NCBI GenBank assembly: GCA_016192915.1 | Contig: JACPTF010000013.1 | Location: 1-64,000, forward strand | Origin: Candidatus Woesearchaeota archaeon | Lineage (GTDB): Archaea; Nanobdellota; Nanobdellia; Woesearchaeales; UBA10216 | Length of the DNA: 64,000 nucleotides | Direction of reading: 5' to 3' | Part shown: positions 25,841 through 33,722 of the stretch, in pieces | Position numbering within the stretch: the first letter of the stretch is position 1 | Layout of the letters: every line of letters begins with the position of its first letter | Notes under the pieces: generated by a model | Seen by the model: the letters and a program-made list of their open reading frames with translations, nothing else | The model's database searches: none | What the model was told of the DNA's origin: nothing | Position numbers and translations under genes: made by a program

Positions 25841-26545
25841 ATGACTCAAACAATTTTCCTAGACGACTGCTACGCCAAAGAGTGCGACGCAGGTGTCGTG
25901 GCTGCTGAAGGCAGCAAGGTTGAGCTCGACAAAACAGTGTTCTGCTACGAAGGGGGAGGGCAGCCGTCTGACAACGGGAAGGTAACATGCAATGGCAACG
26001 AATACAATGTTGTTGACGTCAAAAAAGAATCCGGAAAGATAATGCACTACCTTGACAAGCCAGGGCTGAAGCAGGGAGATAATGTGCACTGCACTGTTGA
26101 CTGGGAGCGAAGGCACAAACTCATGAGGTACCATACGGCAGCCCACATTTTATCAGCAATAATTAACAAAAACACAGGAGCGCTGATAACAGGAAACCAA
26201 ATCTCGCTTGACCAGGCAAGGTTTGACTTTGACCTTGAAAACTTTGACCGCGCAGTGATTGAGGAGTGCGTGAAAGAGGCAAATGCCGCAATAGGCAGAA
26301 ATATGGCTGTTAAAATGTATTTTTTGCCAAGGGAAGAAGCGATGAAAATACCGGGCGTTGTCAAGCTCGCGAACGCCTTGCCGCCGCAAATACAGCAGCT
26401 GCGGATTGTTGAGATTGGTGACGTTGACATCCAAGCCGATGGCGGAACGCATGTAGGCAACACCTCAGAGATTGGCACTGTTGAGATTATCAAGATGGAC
26501 AACAAGGGCAAGAGCAACAGGAGGATTTACTTCAGGCTTGTGTAG
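25841..26545 (+). CDS. alaX: AlaX-type alanyl-tRNA editing protein
   Basis: 234 residues, matching AlaX-M size. It hydrolyses Ser (or Gly) mischarged on tRNA-Ala. The zinc-binding motifs are HTAAHIL and, in the C-terminal part, QADGGTHVGNT, where the usual editing-site Cys is Asp, as in several archaeal AlaX. The N-terminal half has the GGGQPSDNG loop of the AlaRS editing family. A TATA-like element lies about 29 nt before the ATG. Confidence 0.9.
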   Translation: MTQTIFLDDCYAKECDAGVVAAEGSKVELDKTVFCYEGGGQPSDNGKVTCNGNEYNVVDVKKESGKIMHYLDKPGLKQGDNVHCTVDWERRHKLMRYHTAAHILSAIINKNTGALITGNQISLDQARFDFDLENFDRAVIEECVKEANAAIGRNMAVKMYFLPREEAMKIPGVVKLANALPPQIQQLRIVEIGDVDIQADGGTHVGNTSEIGTVEIIKMDNKGKSNRRIYFRLV

Positions 26546-26593
26546 AGGCGGTACGAAATGACATCACGGGAAATAGTAAACGGTGGAGGCAAC

Positions 26594-26776
26594 ATGGTTA
26601 TTGTCCGAAACTTGAACGAACAACCAGAACAAGACGAAAGGAATGATGCTATTAAGGCCGCAGTCGCCAATTTGCAAAAGAAAAGGAGACGAAAGAAAAG
26701 GATACAAAACATATTTTTTGGATTTGTTGTTATTGTTCTGGCAGTAATTGCGTTTATTGTGCTCAAGAAATTCTAG
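26594..26776 (+). CDS. Small single-span membrane protein
   Basis: 60 residues. An acidic N-terminal part, then KKRRRKKR, then a hydrophobic segment to the C-terminus. The ATG at 26594 is preceded by ggtggagg at good ribosome-binding distance; an upstream ATG at 26558 in the same frame lacks one. It follows alaX and is probably in the same transcript. No family is recognised. Confidence 0.5.
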   Translation: MVIVRNLNEQPEQDERNDAIKAAVANLQKKRRRKKRIQNIFFGFVVIVLAVIAFIVLKKF

Positions 26777-26787
26777 TGCGTTTTGTG

Positions 26788-26871
26788 CGCCGGGCCAGGG
26801 ACTTGAACCCTGATGGCTGTGGAGCCACTCGTTTCTGAAACGAGCGCGTCTACCGATTTCGCCAGCCCGGC
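26788..26871 (-). tRNA. tRNA-Leu(CAG), no intron
   Basis: 84 nt, class II. Acceptor GCCGGGC/GCCCGGC with G73, anticodon arm CTCGT-TTCAGAA-ACGAG, long variable arm TGGCTCCACAGCCA, T arm CAGGG-TTCAAGT-CCCTG. All arms close perfectly. Confidence 0.93.
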
Positions 26872-27031
26872 TTTGCACAAACGCTTGATTAATTTGGATT
26901 TTATTGTTCATAAGTTTTAGCCAAGAATTTGAGGAAAATTTGCGAAAGTTGTGGAAGAAATACCGACAATGCCAAAACTCTTTCGGCTTTTTATGAATTT
27001 TCCGAAAATCTTTCAACAAAACCGAACAAAG

Positions 27032-27245
27032 GTTTAAATATAAGTTATGCCATAATAAAATCATATGGCTGTGGAGTAACCTTCGGGTTCGGCTACCGAT
27101 TTCGGAGCCCGATTCCCAAGTCGTGCAAAGGCACGATTTGGGCTTTTTTCTCATTTTTGGTTGAGCGTTTTTCCGGGGGCGCTTTTTGCCGCAGCAAAAA
27201 GGGTCCACTGGACACTGGACACGTGCCAGGACAAGGTATTTAAGC
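27032..27245. other. Gene-free stretch with a tRNA-Leu relic, hairpin and orphan intron-like core
   Basis: The stretch from 26872 to 27270 has no convincing gene. Minus-strand sequence at about 27066-27112 matches the tRNA-Leu gene next door in two 12-nt blocks (ATGGCTGTGGAG and CTACCGATTTCG on the plus strand) in the same order, but lacks a T arm and a proper anticodon arm, so it looks like a relic. It is followed by the hairpin CCCAAGTCGTGC-aaag-GCACGATTTGGG (27115-27142). At about 27165-27203, CCCTTTTTGC/GCAAAAAG and GCGCCCCCGGAAAAACG (minus strand) resemble the tRNA T-loop intron core. The TATA box (gtatttaag, about 27236) serves the gene at 27271. Confidence 0.45.
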
Positions 27246-27270
27246 CAGAGTAGCAGTTACTGCAGCTGCA

Positions 27271-28062
27271 ATGATTCAAAGCTCGTTCATATTTCTTGAA
27301 AAAATAACCGCTGCAAGGGAGAGGAAACTCTGGCAGCAGGGTATACTGAGCTGGGATGATTTTTTGAAAACAGAGAGGATAAGAGGAATATCAACAGCTG
27401 CAAAGAAATACTACGACCGCAAAATAATTGAGGCAAGAAAGCAGCTTTATCTTGAGAACAGCAACTATTTTGCCAGCTTAATGCCGCAGGCAGAGCACTG
27501 GCGGCTTTATGAGTTCTTTAAGGAAGAAGCGGTTTACATTGACATCGAGACAGACGGCCTCAGCGACAACAATGATGTGACGCTTGTCGGACTGTTTGAC
27601 GGCTTTGACACAAAAACAATGATACGAAGAGTGAATCTGGACTGGCAGCGGCTGCGGAAGGAGCTGGAGAAGTACAGGATTGTTGTGACTTTTAACGGCA
27701 GCGTTTTTGACTTGCCGTTCATGGAGAGAAGGTATGGCAAGGTGCTGCCAAAGGTTCCGCACGTTGACTTACGCTTCTGCTGCAGCCGCATAGGACTAAC
27801 CGGCGGCTTGAAAAAGATAGAAAAGGAACTCAACATCCACAGAGGCAACTCAATAGTTGAAGGGCTGTACGGCGGGGATGCTGCACAGCTTTACAGGATG
27901 TGGAGGGGAAGCGGCGACGACTACTACCTGCAGCTGCTGGTAGAGTACAATGAAGAGGACGTGATTAACCTGAAAAGAATTGCCGAATATGCTTATGCAA
28001 AGCTAAAGACGCAATGCCTGCAACAGCAACCAATAAAAATAGCAGGTGTAAGTGATAGGTGA
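27271..28062 (+). CDS. RNase H-like 3'-5' exonuclease domain protein (RNase_H_2/YprB type)
   Basis: 263 residues. The exonuclease motifs are YIDIETDGL (DxE), FNGSVFDLPFMERR (second Asp) and YNEEDVINL (third Asp), the DEDD arrangement of the YprB-like ribonuclease H superfamily. It is a presumed nucleic-acid exonuclease. A TATA box about 30 nt upstream indicates a leaderless start. Its stop is 3 nt before the Nudix gene start, so they are coupled. Confidence 0.82.
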   Translation: MIQSSFIFLEKITAARERKLWQQGILSWDDFLKTERIRGISTAAKKYYDRKIIEARKQLYLENSNYFASLMPQAEHWRLYEFFKEEAVYIDIETDGLSDNNDVTLVGLFDGFDTKTMIRRVNLDWQRLRKELEKYRIVVTFNGSVFDLPFMERRYGKVLPKVPHVDLRFCCSRIGLTGGLKKIEKELNIHRGNSIVEGLYGGDAAQLYRMWRGSGDDYYLQLLVEYNEEDVINLKRIAEYAYAKLKTQCLQQQPIKIAGVSDR

Positions 28063-28064
28063 TA

Positions 28065-28493
28065 ATGAAAGAAACCTCTGCAGGCGCAATCATCTTCAGG
28101 GTTGACAAGAAAAGCAAGAAACCGAAGTACTTGCTGCTGCACTACGGATCGGGGCACTGGGACTTTGTCAAAGGCCACATTGAGGGCAGCGAGACAGAGG
28201 AAGAGACGCTTCTCAGGGAGGCAAGGGAGGAGTCTGGGCTGACCGAATTACACATAATAAGCGGGTTCAGGGAAAAGGTAAGCTACTTCTACAGAAAAGA
28301 AGGAGAAACAGTTCCAAAGGACGTAATATTCCTGCTGGCGCAAACGGCAGCTGCTGAGAAAGAAGTGAAGCTGTCATTTGAGCACTCAGAATACGTTTGG
28401 CTGGAATTTGCAGCTGCAGTGAAAAAAGTGACGTATGGCAACAGCAAGGAAGTCCTGAAAAAAGCTGACAGTTTCCTGAAAAAGTTTCAGTAG
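28065..28493 (+). CDS. Nudix hydrolase (Ap4A-hydrolase/MutT-like)
   Basis: 142 residues from MKETSAGAIIF. The Nudix box is complete: GHIEGSETEEETLLREAREE followed by SGL. The N-terminal ETSAGAIIF and GHWDFVKGH are typical of archaeal bis(5'-nucleosyl)-tetraphosphatase-like members, which clear damaged or signalling nucleotides. It is preceded closely by the exonuclease gene. The substrate cannot be settled from sequence. Confidence 0.85.
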   Translation: MKETSAGAIIFRVDKKSKKPKYLLLHYGSGHWDFVKGHIEGSETEEETLLREAREESGLTELHIISGFREKVSYFYRKEGETVPKDVIFLLAQTAAAEKEVKLSFEHSEYVWLEFAAAVKKVTYGNSKEVLKKADSFLKKFQ

Positions 28494-28607
28494 CAGCGAA
28501 GATTGTCCGAATAAATTGTAAATTTCCGAAAATTTTGCGGCTTTGTCCGTAAATTTTCCGACGAGAAAGGCGCAAAGCTTATTAAGAAGTTCTACAATAC
28601 TACCATT

Positions 28608-28748
28608 ATGGCGGCAAACTATGAAATGCCAGGAACAGAACACAGGCTTACATTCAAGAAGTTTGGCTATGATAATCTTTTAATGATGGCTTTACTTGCC
28701 ATAGCTGCAATTTCGCTACTAATATGGCTGATAAAGGGTGTTGAGTGA
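28608..28748 (+). CDS. 46-residue membrane peptide
   Basis: A polar N-terminal half (MAANYEMPGTEHRLTFKKFG) is followed by one membrane segment and a short charged end. A TATA-like gcttattaag lies about 28 nt upstream, and the stop overlaps the next ATG (TGATG), so it is likely translated together with the downstream membrane protein. Family unknown. Confidence 0.5.
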   Translation: MAANYEMPGTEHRLTFKKFGYDNLLMMALLAIAAISLLIWLIKGVE

Positions 28749-29065
28749 TGGACCAGCAGGATATACTTGAATTTATGGGAAAGTTCTCACACATAATATC
28801 CGTAATAGGATTTATCGTTGTGATTGTCCTGATTTGGTATAAAATTACGGGACATTCCCCAACAGCCGATCAGATTATAATAACGTTTGAGACAGCCATC
28901 CTAGCAGCCATATTCGGATTTATTTATTATTTCGCAGATTTTAAAGGCGCTACCCAGTCGGATGTTCGGAAATTAAGAGAAGAAGCATCTGATATTAAGC
29001 GAATAATCTCCCAAATGCAGCTTCAGCTTATGAAAATAGAGGTGAAACTCTCACACAGAAGGTAG
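28748..29065 (+). CDS. Two-span membrane protein with coiled-coil tail
   Basis: 105 residues. Membrane segments lie near 15-32 and 47-65, followed by a charged helical tail with heptad pattern (DVRKLREEASDIKRIISQMQ). The layout is like the pair at 19470-19785: a small hydrophobic protein with a cytoplasmic coiled coil. It starts in the TGATG overlap with the upstream gene. Family unknown. Confidence 0.6.
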   Translation: MDQQDILEFMGKFSHIISVIGFIVVIVLIWYKITGHSPTADQIIITFETAILAAIFGFIYYFADFKGATQSDVRKLREEASDIKRIISQMQLQLMKIEVKLSHRR

Positions 29066-29070
29066 GTGTG

Positions 29071-29520
29071 CTACTTTTCTCTAAGTAGTGAGCTCTTGTA
29101 CATTTCCGGCTTATACGCCGGCATCCTCACGATATCAACGCTTACCCCCCTCTCCTGCAGCTTTTCCTTAATCTTGTCCGTGAAAAAGGTCTGGTCGTAG
29201 CCGAGGCAGATAACTTGCGGCCTTTCGTCCTCAACAACTTTTAACTTATCTCCGGGATTGCCGAGAACGACTTTATCGGCGATGCCAAGCTGCTTCAAAT
29301 GGCGAACTCGCTCGCTTTCGCTGTGCAGCGGCTGCTTCTCCTTTACTTTTTTAACCGTTTCGTCCCGGGCAACAACTACAACTAAATAATCACCCAGCTT
29401 CTTCGCCTCAGAGAGGTAAAACCTGTGGCCCTCATGCAAAACGTCAAAGGTGCCGAAGCACATGACCTTCTTTGGCGCGGCAAAGAAGCTCAACCAAGAA
29501 ATGCACATGACCTTTTTCAT
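29071..29520 (-). CDS. ribL: Cytidylyltransferase-like FAD synthase (RibL type)
   Basis: 149 residues. GTFDVLHEGHRFYL contains the HxGH nucleotidyltransferase motif, and the length matches archaeal RibL, which adenylates FMN to FAD; a glycerol-3-phosphate cytidylyltransferase role is the main alternative. The start at 29520 sits a leaderless distance from a TATA-like sequence shared with the divergent rpl10e promoter. The first 15 residues (MKKVMCISWLSFFAA) precede a second KKVMCFGTFD, which is where family members normally start (MKKxxxxGTFD), so a 45-bp in-frame insertion has duplicated the gene start. Confidence 0.8.
   Translation of the reverse strand: MKKVMCISWLSFFAAPKKVMCFGTFDVLHEGHRFYLSEAKKLGDYLVVVVARDETVKKVKEKQPLHSESERVRHLKQLGIADKVVLGNPGDKLKVVEDERPQVICLGYDQTFFTDKIKEKLQERGVSVDIVRMPAYKPEMYKSSLLREK
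29458..29517. repeat. Start-proximal insertion flanked by a direct repeat in ribL
   Basis: GCACATGACCTTCTT at 29458 and GCACATGACCTTTTT at 29503 form a direct repeat with a 45-bp period. Between them lies CTTTGGCGCGGCAAAG then AAGCTCAACCAAGAAA, matching the hairpin-tail repeat seen at 45236 (ACCTTCTTTGGCAAAGAACG then TCAATCAAGAAA). The insert keeps the ribL frame on the minus strand. Confidence 0.65.
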
Positions 29521-29573
29521 GAAGCCGGGGAGGACAGCAACCTTTTTAAACCTGCTGCAAAATCCTTTCAGGC

Positions 29574-30149
29574 ATGGCAAAGCTGAGAAGGGCAAGGACG
29601 TACAGGGATATTGACAGGCCCTACACGAGGGTGAGCAAGTTCAGGAAGAAATCATTCATCAGGATGAGCCCGCAAAGGAAGGTAACGAGGTATGACATGG
29701 GAGATGCCTCAAAACAGTTCAGCTATACATTAGACCTGATACCAATAGACTCGCTGCAGATAAGGCAGGAAGCAATGGAATCAGCAAGGATGACGAGCAT
29801 TAGGCTGCTTGAAAAGAAGCTTGCCAAGAACGCATTTCACTTCAAGATACTGAAGTACCCATACCACATTCTCAGGGAGAAATCACTCGCGCTTGGCGCA
29901 GGAGCTGACCGCGTAAGCACAGGCATGCAAAAGCCATTTGGAAAGCCGATAGGGTTAGCCCTCCAGATAAGAGCAGGCGAGATGTTCTTCAGAGTCCAGG
30001 TTGACAAGCCAGCAATAGAAACAGCGAGGCTGGCGCTTCAAAGGGCATCAAAAAAGATGCCGTGCTCATTCTCGATAATAGTAACGCGCAACGAGATACC
30101 AGCCCAGGACAAGGAAGCGGCAGTTGCTCCAGCAGCAGTTACAGCATAA
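29574..30149 (+). CDS. rpl10e: Ribosomal protein L10e (uL16)
   Basis: 191 residues, the archaeal/eukaryal equivalent of L16, which lies near the 50S A site and peptidyl-transferase centre. Conserved RDIDRPYTR at the N-terminus, YPYHILREKSLALGAGADR and GMQKPFGKPIG are seen. TATA (ctttttaaacc, about 29541) is 28 nt upstream, giving a leaderless start. The C-terminus has an extra Ala-rich tail. Confidence 0.95.
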   Translation: MAKLRRARTYRDIDRPYTRVSKFRKKSFIRMSPQRKVTRYDMGDASKQFSYTLDLIPIDSLQIRQEAMESARMTSIRLLEKKLAKNAFHFKILKYPYHILREKSLALGAGADRVSTGMQKPFGKPIGLALQIRAGEMFFRVQVDKPAIETARLALQRASKKMPCSFSIIVTRNEIPAQDKEAAVAPAAVTA

Positions 30150-30272
30150 TCATTTCCGGATACTCTAACTAGATTCTATCTAAATTAGCCGCAGCAAAAC
30201 CGATTTCCGAAACTTTTTTATAGCCAAAAGATAAAAAGTGAAAGCAGGGAAAAAGGGTGAGTCGGGGAGCGA

Positions 30273-30671
30273 ATGGAACAGAACATACAGACTGTTGTTG
30301 TAAAGCTCAAAAAGGCCAGGGTTGCAAATTTCTCTGCCGCTGAAAACACGGTAAGCATAGCTGTTGCCATAAACGACGGCAAGGACAAGGGGCATAACTG
30401 GAAAGCAAGGATAACAGAGCCCAGGCTTATGGCAGCCAAGCTGCTCACAGAACTCATAGCCCTGGAAGAAGGCGAACACGCCGAATTTGACGGAGAGGTC
30501 ATGGCGAACAGCTCAACCATCCTTCTTTACGAAAGTGCAAGGACAGAAACAGCGCTTGTTGACTTCTTCCAGACAATCTACAGCAAAGCAAGGAAGATTA
30601 GGAACGCAACAAAAAGCGACGGCTACCTGAACATTGTGGCAGACCTCCGCAGAACGGAAACTACATTTTAA
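30273..30671 (+). CDS. Hypothetical soluble protein, 132 residues
   Basis: An alpha/beta protein with no membrane segment; MEQNIQTVVVKLKKARVANF opens with alternating hydrophobic residues. A possible TATA (ttttttatagcc, about 30214-30225) and a ggggagcg motif precede the ATG. It ends 16 nt before the membrane-protein gene at 30688, so they may form an operon. No family is recognised. Confidence 0.55.
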   Translation: MEQNIQTVVVKLKKARVANFSAAENTVSIAVAINDGKDKGHNWKARITEPRLMAAKLLTELIALEEGEHAEFDGEVMANSSTILLYESARTETALVDFFQTIYSKARKIRNATKSDGYLNIVADLRRTETTF

Positions 30672-30687
30672 GGCAGGGGCAGAAAGA

Positions 30688-31311
30688 ATGAGCAACCTGA
30701 AGAAGTGGGTACTGGCAGTGGCAATAGCGATAGTCCTAAACCTATTTGTCAACTATGGAATAAGCGTCTTCTACAAAGCACCCCAATATGACGACTTCTG
30801 CAAGGACAGCATGAGGCCCTACCCCTACAAGATCTACCCGGCCGAGCCAGCAGCGCAGCAGCCAAAAGAGTGCGCAACAATAGAGGTAAGCGAGGAGCTC
30901 CAGAAGAGCTGCGGTGAGCAGAAAGGCTACATTAGCTACAAATACAACACTACAGGCTGCCCGACAGAAGCACACTGCGAGCTGTGCGGCAAGATGTTCG
31001 AGGACATTAACCAGAAACGCAACTCCAACGTCTTCGTAATACTGGTTGTTTTTGGCGTGGTTGCCATAGTTGCCGGATTTGTGCTCAAGGCAGAAGCCGT
31101 TGCCAACGGATTCCTCTTCGGCGGAATACTAAGCCTTGTTATTGCAGCAATAAGAAACTGGGGACAGCTCCAGGACATATTCAAATTCATAATTCTCGGG
31201 GCGGTGCTGGCGCTGCTGATATGGATAGGCTACAAGAAAGGAAGCGCGCTTATCCCACAGCACAACCTTTTTCCTAAAAAGGTTGATCAAAAAACGAAAA
31301 AGAAAAAATAA
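30688..31311 (+). CDS. Membrane protein with Cys-rich extracytoplasmic loop
   Basis: 207 residues. A hydrophobic N-terminal segment (about 6-24), then a loop of about 90 residues with six to seven cysteines (CATIEV, CGEQ, GCPTEAHCELCG), then three membrane segments and a basic tail. The ATG is preceded by a purine-rich aggggcagaaag. The final about 20 residues (QHNLFPKKVDQKTKKKK) come from a hairpin-tail repeat at 31264-31299, so the natural C-terminus probably ended near SALIP. Function unknown. Confidence 0.6.
   Translation: MSNLKKWVLAVAIAIVLNLFVNYGISVFYKAPQYDDFCKDSMRPYPYKIYPAEPAAQQPKECATIEVSEELQKSCGEQKGYISYKYNTTGCPTEAHCELCGKMFEDINQKRNSNVFVILVVFGVVAIVAGFVLKAEAVANGFLFGGILSLVIAAIRNWGQLQDIFKFIILGAVLALLIWIGYKKGSALIPQHNLFPKKVDQKTKKKK
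31264..31299 (+). repeat. Hairpin-tail repeat forming a C-terminal extension
   Basis: AACCTTTTT-ccta-AAAAAGGTT (9-bp perfect stem) followed by GATCAAAAAACGAAAA. It is nearly identical to the copy at 42279. It is read in frame as NLFPKKVDQKTK at the end of the membrane protein gene. Confidence 0.75.
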
Positions 31312-31315
31312 GAAA

Positions 31316-31468
31316 ATGAAACTCAGAACATGCCCCCGGTGCGGCTCGACAGACATTGGCATGGACAAGATGATGGGCTTAACAGGCACCCGATATAAAT
31401 GCAGAACGTGCGGCTATACTGGCGACATCATTGTTGAGCAGGATATTGAGAAGACATTTAAGAAGTAA
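31316..31468 (+). CDS. Small zinc-ribbon protein
   Basis: 50 residues: MKLRTCPRCGSTDIGMDKMM, then CRTCGYTGDIIVEQD. Two CxxC knuckles form a zinc ribbon similar to those at the N-terminus of TFB or to the small protein at 32370. It starts 4 nt after the upstream stop, so it is coupled. Function unknown. Confidence 0.7.
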   Translation: MKLRTCPRCGSTDIGMDKMMGLTGTRYKCRTCGYTGDIIVEQDIEKTFKK

Positions 31469-31473
31469 AATAA

Positions 31474-32325
31474 TCAGGCCGTAACTTCTTCCAAAATAAC
31501 GACTTTGCTATTTTTCACGCCAGCTTTGAATTTCTCTTCTGCAGAGCTGTAGTTGCTGCCCAGCAGCATGCGGTAGTGCATTGGAACAGTTATATCAGCG
31601 GCTATCGTGTTGGCTGCTGCAATGGCCTCGTCAACATCCATCGTATAAGTTCCTCCAATTGGAAGCAGGGCAACGCTGATTTTGCCAAGCTGCTTCATCT
31701 CAGGAATAAAGTCCGTATCGCCAGCATGGTAAACTGTCTGGTTGTTAAGCTGAAATACATAGCCAACCCAGCTGTTGCTTTTCGGATGGTACTGCAAGCG
31801 GCCAGGCTTGACGTTGTACGCTGGAACAGTCCTGAACTTGAAGCCATTAACGTCGTACTCTTTGTTAGGCACAGCATCGATAAATTCAGCGTTGACTTTT
31901 AATTTTTCCTTGCAGCCGCCAGGAACAACGATGACAGTTGTTGGCTTCAGAATCTTTTTGACGGCTGAAGGGTCGCAATGGTCGTAATGGGCATGAGTGA
32001 TGAAAACTATATCAGCCTTTTCGTAGCTGCCGCCCTTGAACTCGAACGGGTCAACGTAGTAGATTTTGTTGCCACTATTCCTATCAGTAAACATAAAACT
32101 GGCATGCCCAAACCACTTCACTGAGCTTAAAACTTCTGGCACCTCAGGCATAATACCACCCCCTGATTCTTCTCCGCTTCCGGCAACATAATCTTCGATA
32201 ACGTACTGCACTGGTTGTTCTGGTTTTTCTGGTTGCCCTTGTTGTTTCTCTGCTGATGAACACCCTGCGATGAATAGCAAAACTACCAAAACCGCTGCAA
32301 GCAGCGGCAGCACTACCAGCTTCAT
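31474..32325 (-). CDS. Metallo-beta-lactamase-fold hydrolase, lipoprotein
   Basis: 283 residues. An N-terminal signal with lipobox-like LLFIAGCSS suggests lipid anchoring outside the membrane, followed by a Gln/Glu/Pro-rich linker. The catalytic domain shows WFGHASFMF, the THAHYDHCDPSAV metal motif, HAGDTDFIPEM and PMHYR, the pattern of the UlaG-like/YtkL branch of metallo-beta-lactamase hydrolases. The substrate is unknown. It converges with the small zinc-ribbon gene at 31316, leaving only 5 nt between stops. Confidence 0.85.
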   Translation of the reverse strand: MKLVVLPLLAAVLVVLLFIAGCSSAEKQQGQPEKPEQPVQYVIEDYVAGSGEESGGGIMPEVPEVLSSVKWFGHASFMFTDRNSGNKIYYVDPFEFKGGSYEKADIVFITHAHYDHCDPSAVKKILKPTTVIVVPGGCKEKLKVNAEFIDAVPNKEYDVNGFKFRTVPAYNVKPGRLQYHPKSNSWVGYVFQLNNQTVYHAGDTDFIPEMKQLGKISVALLPIGGTYTMDVDEAIAAANTIAADITVPMHYRMLLGSNYSSAEEKFKAGVKNSKVVILEEVTA

Positions 32326-32369
32326 GATGCTGGAAAACGCGCTTGGCTTATTTATACTTTTCCTCAGCG

Positions 32370-32534
32370 TTATTTCCCTTCTGCCTTGTCAATCTCAGGA
32401 AAAATCTGGCCGGAGAAGCCGCAGTCCATGCACACGTAATTGGGAACAGATAGACCTGCAGATGCCCTTGGATTATCCGTGTCAATTTTCACGTTCTCAC
32501 TGCCACACTTCGGGCAAACCTTCACAAAAGGCAT
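32370..32534 (-). CDS. Small zinc-ribbon protein downstream of malic enzyme
   Basis: 54 residues from MPFVKVCPKCGSENVKIDTD. Cysteine pairs CPKC and CMDC make a zinc ribbon. The ATG at 32534, with aaggag upstream, starts 6 nt after the malic-enzyme stop, so it is co-transcribed. The frame runs further upstream but into the malic enzyme gene. Function unknown. Confidence 0.7.
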   Translation of the reverse strand: MPFVKVCPKCGSENVKIDTDNPRASAGLSVPNYVCMDCGFSGQIFPEIDKAEGK

Positions 32535-32539
32535 TGTTT

Positions 32540-33718
32540 TCACAACTCCTTTTTTGCATTTCCGCTGAGATATGCGGCAGACCAAACCGCCTTTGAAACT
32601 GCAGGCACAATGGCAGGGTCAAGAGGATCAGGCACAATCTTCTCCGGTGAAGGAGAAGGCACAAGTGAGGCAAGAGCCTTGGCTGCGGCAAACTTCATCT
32701 CCTCATTTATTTCAGAGGCGCGGCAATCAAGAGCACCCCTAAAAATCCCTGGAAAAGCAAGCGAATTGTTAACCTGATTCGGGAAATCAGACCTGCCAGT
32801 AGCAACAACAGCAGCCCCCGCAGCCTTCGCATCATCAGGCATAATCTCAGGCACAGGGTTAGCCATTGCAAAGATTACCGGATTCAAACTCATGGACTTT
32901 ACCATTTCCCTAGTCAAGACGCCTGCCTTTGAGACGCCAATAAAAACATCTGCGCCTGAAATCACTTCGGATAGGCGGCCTTTCCTCATTCCGCGATTGG
33001 TGATTGAAGCCATATGGATTTTTTCACCATTCATGCCTTCCTTCCTTCCCGCATAAATTGCCCCAGAGGTGTCAACCATAACAACATCCTTGACGCCAAA
33101 AGCAACCATCATTTTCGCTGTTGCTATCCCGGCAGCGCCTGCACCATTCACAACAACAGCTACATCCTCCTTTTTCCTACCAACAACCTTCAGGGCATTC
33201 ATCAGGCCTGCAAGGACAACAACTGCAGAAGCGTGCTGGTCATCATGCATAACAGGAATGGAGAGCCCCTTCTTTAACCTGGATTCAATCTCAAAACATT
33301 TTGGAGCTGCGATGTCCTCTAGGTTAATGCCACCGAAAACAGGCGCTATTGCCTTCACTGCCGCAACAATCTCATCAGCGGTGTGGACATCAAGGCAAAT
33401 CGGGAAGGCATCAACGCCAGCCAGCTTCTTGAACAAAACACACTTGCCCTCCATAACAGGGATAGCACCCTCAGGACCGATATCACCCAAGCCTAGAACA
33501 GCAGAGCCATCACTCACAACCGCAATACAGTTCTGCTTAATCGTGTACTTATATGCGAGTTCGCGGTCATTGGCAATCGCTGATGAAACAGCCGCAACGC
33601 CAGGCGTATAAGCAAGCGAAAGGTCTTTCCGGTTTTCAACCTGCACCTTGCTAACTACCTCAATCTTCCCCTTCCTGCTGCTGTGGAGAGCAAGGGCTTC
33701 CTGGTCAAGCGGACTCAT
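32540..33718 (-). CDS. maeB: NAD(P)-dependent malic enzyme
   Basis: 392 residues, the short MaeB-like form without a phosphotransacetylase domain. It converts malate to pyruvate and CO2 with reduction of NAD(P). Conserved regions: SLAYTPGVAAVSSAI, GSAVLGLGDIGPEGAIPVMEGK, PVMHDDQHASAVVVLAG and the Rossmann VVNGAGAAGIATAKM. With PEP synthase at 45.4 kb it gives a malate-pyruvate-PEP route. It starts 5 nt downstream of the NYN-nuclease stop. Confidence 0.92.
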   Translation of the reverse strand: MSPLDQEALALHSSRKGKIEVVSKVQVENRKDLSLAYTPGVAAVSSAIANDRELAYKYTIKQNCIAVVSDGSAVLGLGDIGPEGAIPVMEGKCVLFKKLAGVDAFPICLDVHTADEIVAAVKAIAPVFGGINLEDIAAPKCFEIESRLKKGLSIPVMHDDQHASAVVVLAGLMNALKVVGRKKEDVAVVVNGAGAAGIATAKMMVAFGVKDVVMVDTSGAIYAGRKEGMNGEKIHMASITNRGMRKGRLSEVISGADVFIGVSKAGVLTREMVKSMSLNPVIFAMANPVPEIMPDDAKAAGAAVVATGRSDFPNQVNNSLAFPGIFRGALDCRASEINEEMKFAAAKALASLVPSPSPEKIVPDPLDPAIVPAVSKAVWSAAYLSGNAKKEL

Positions 33719-33722
33719 TCCT

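Noticed and set aside
26929-27243. Plus-strand 104-codon frame between tRNA-Leu and the exonuclease gene
   Set aside because: It crosses a tRNA relic, hairpins and a promoter, and its translation shows no recognisable pattern.
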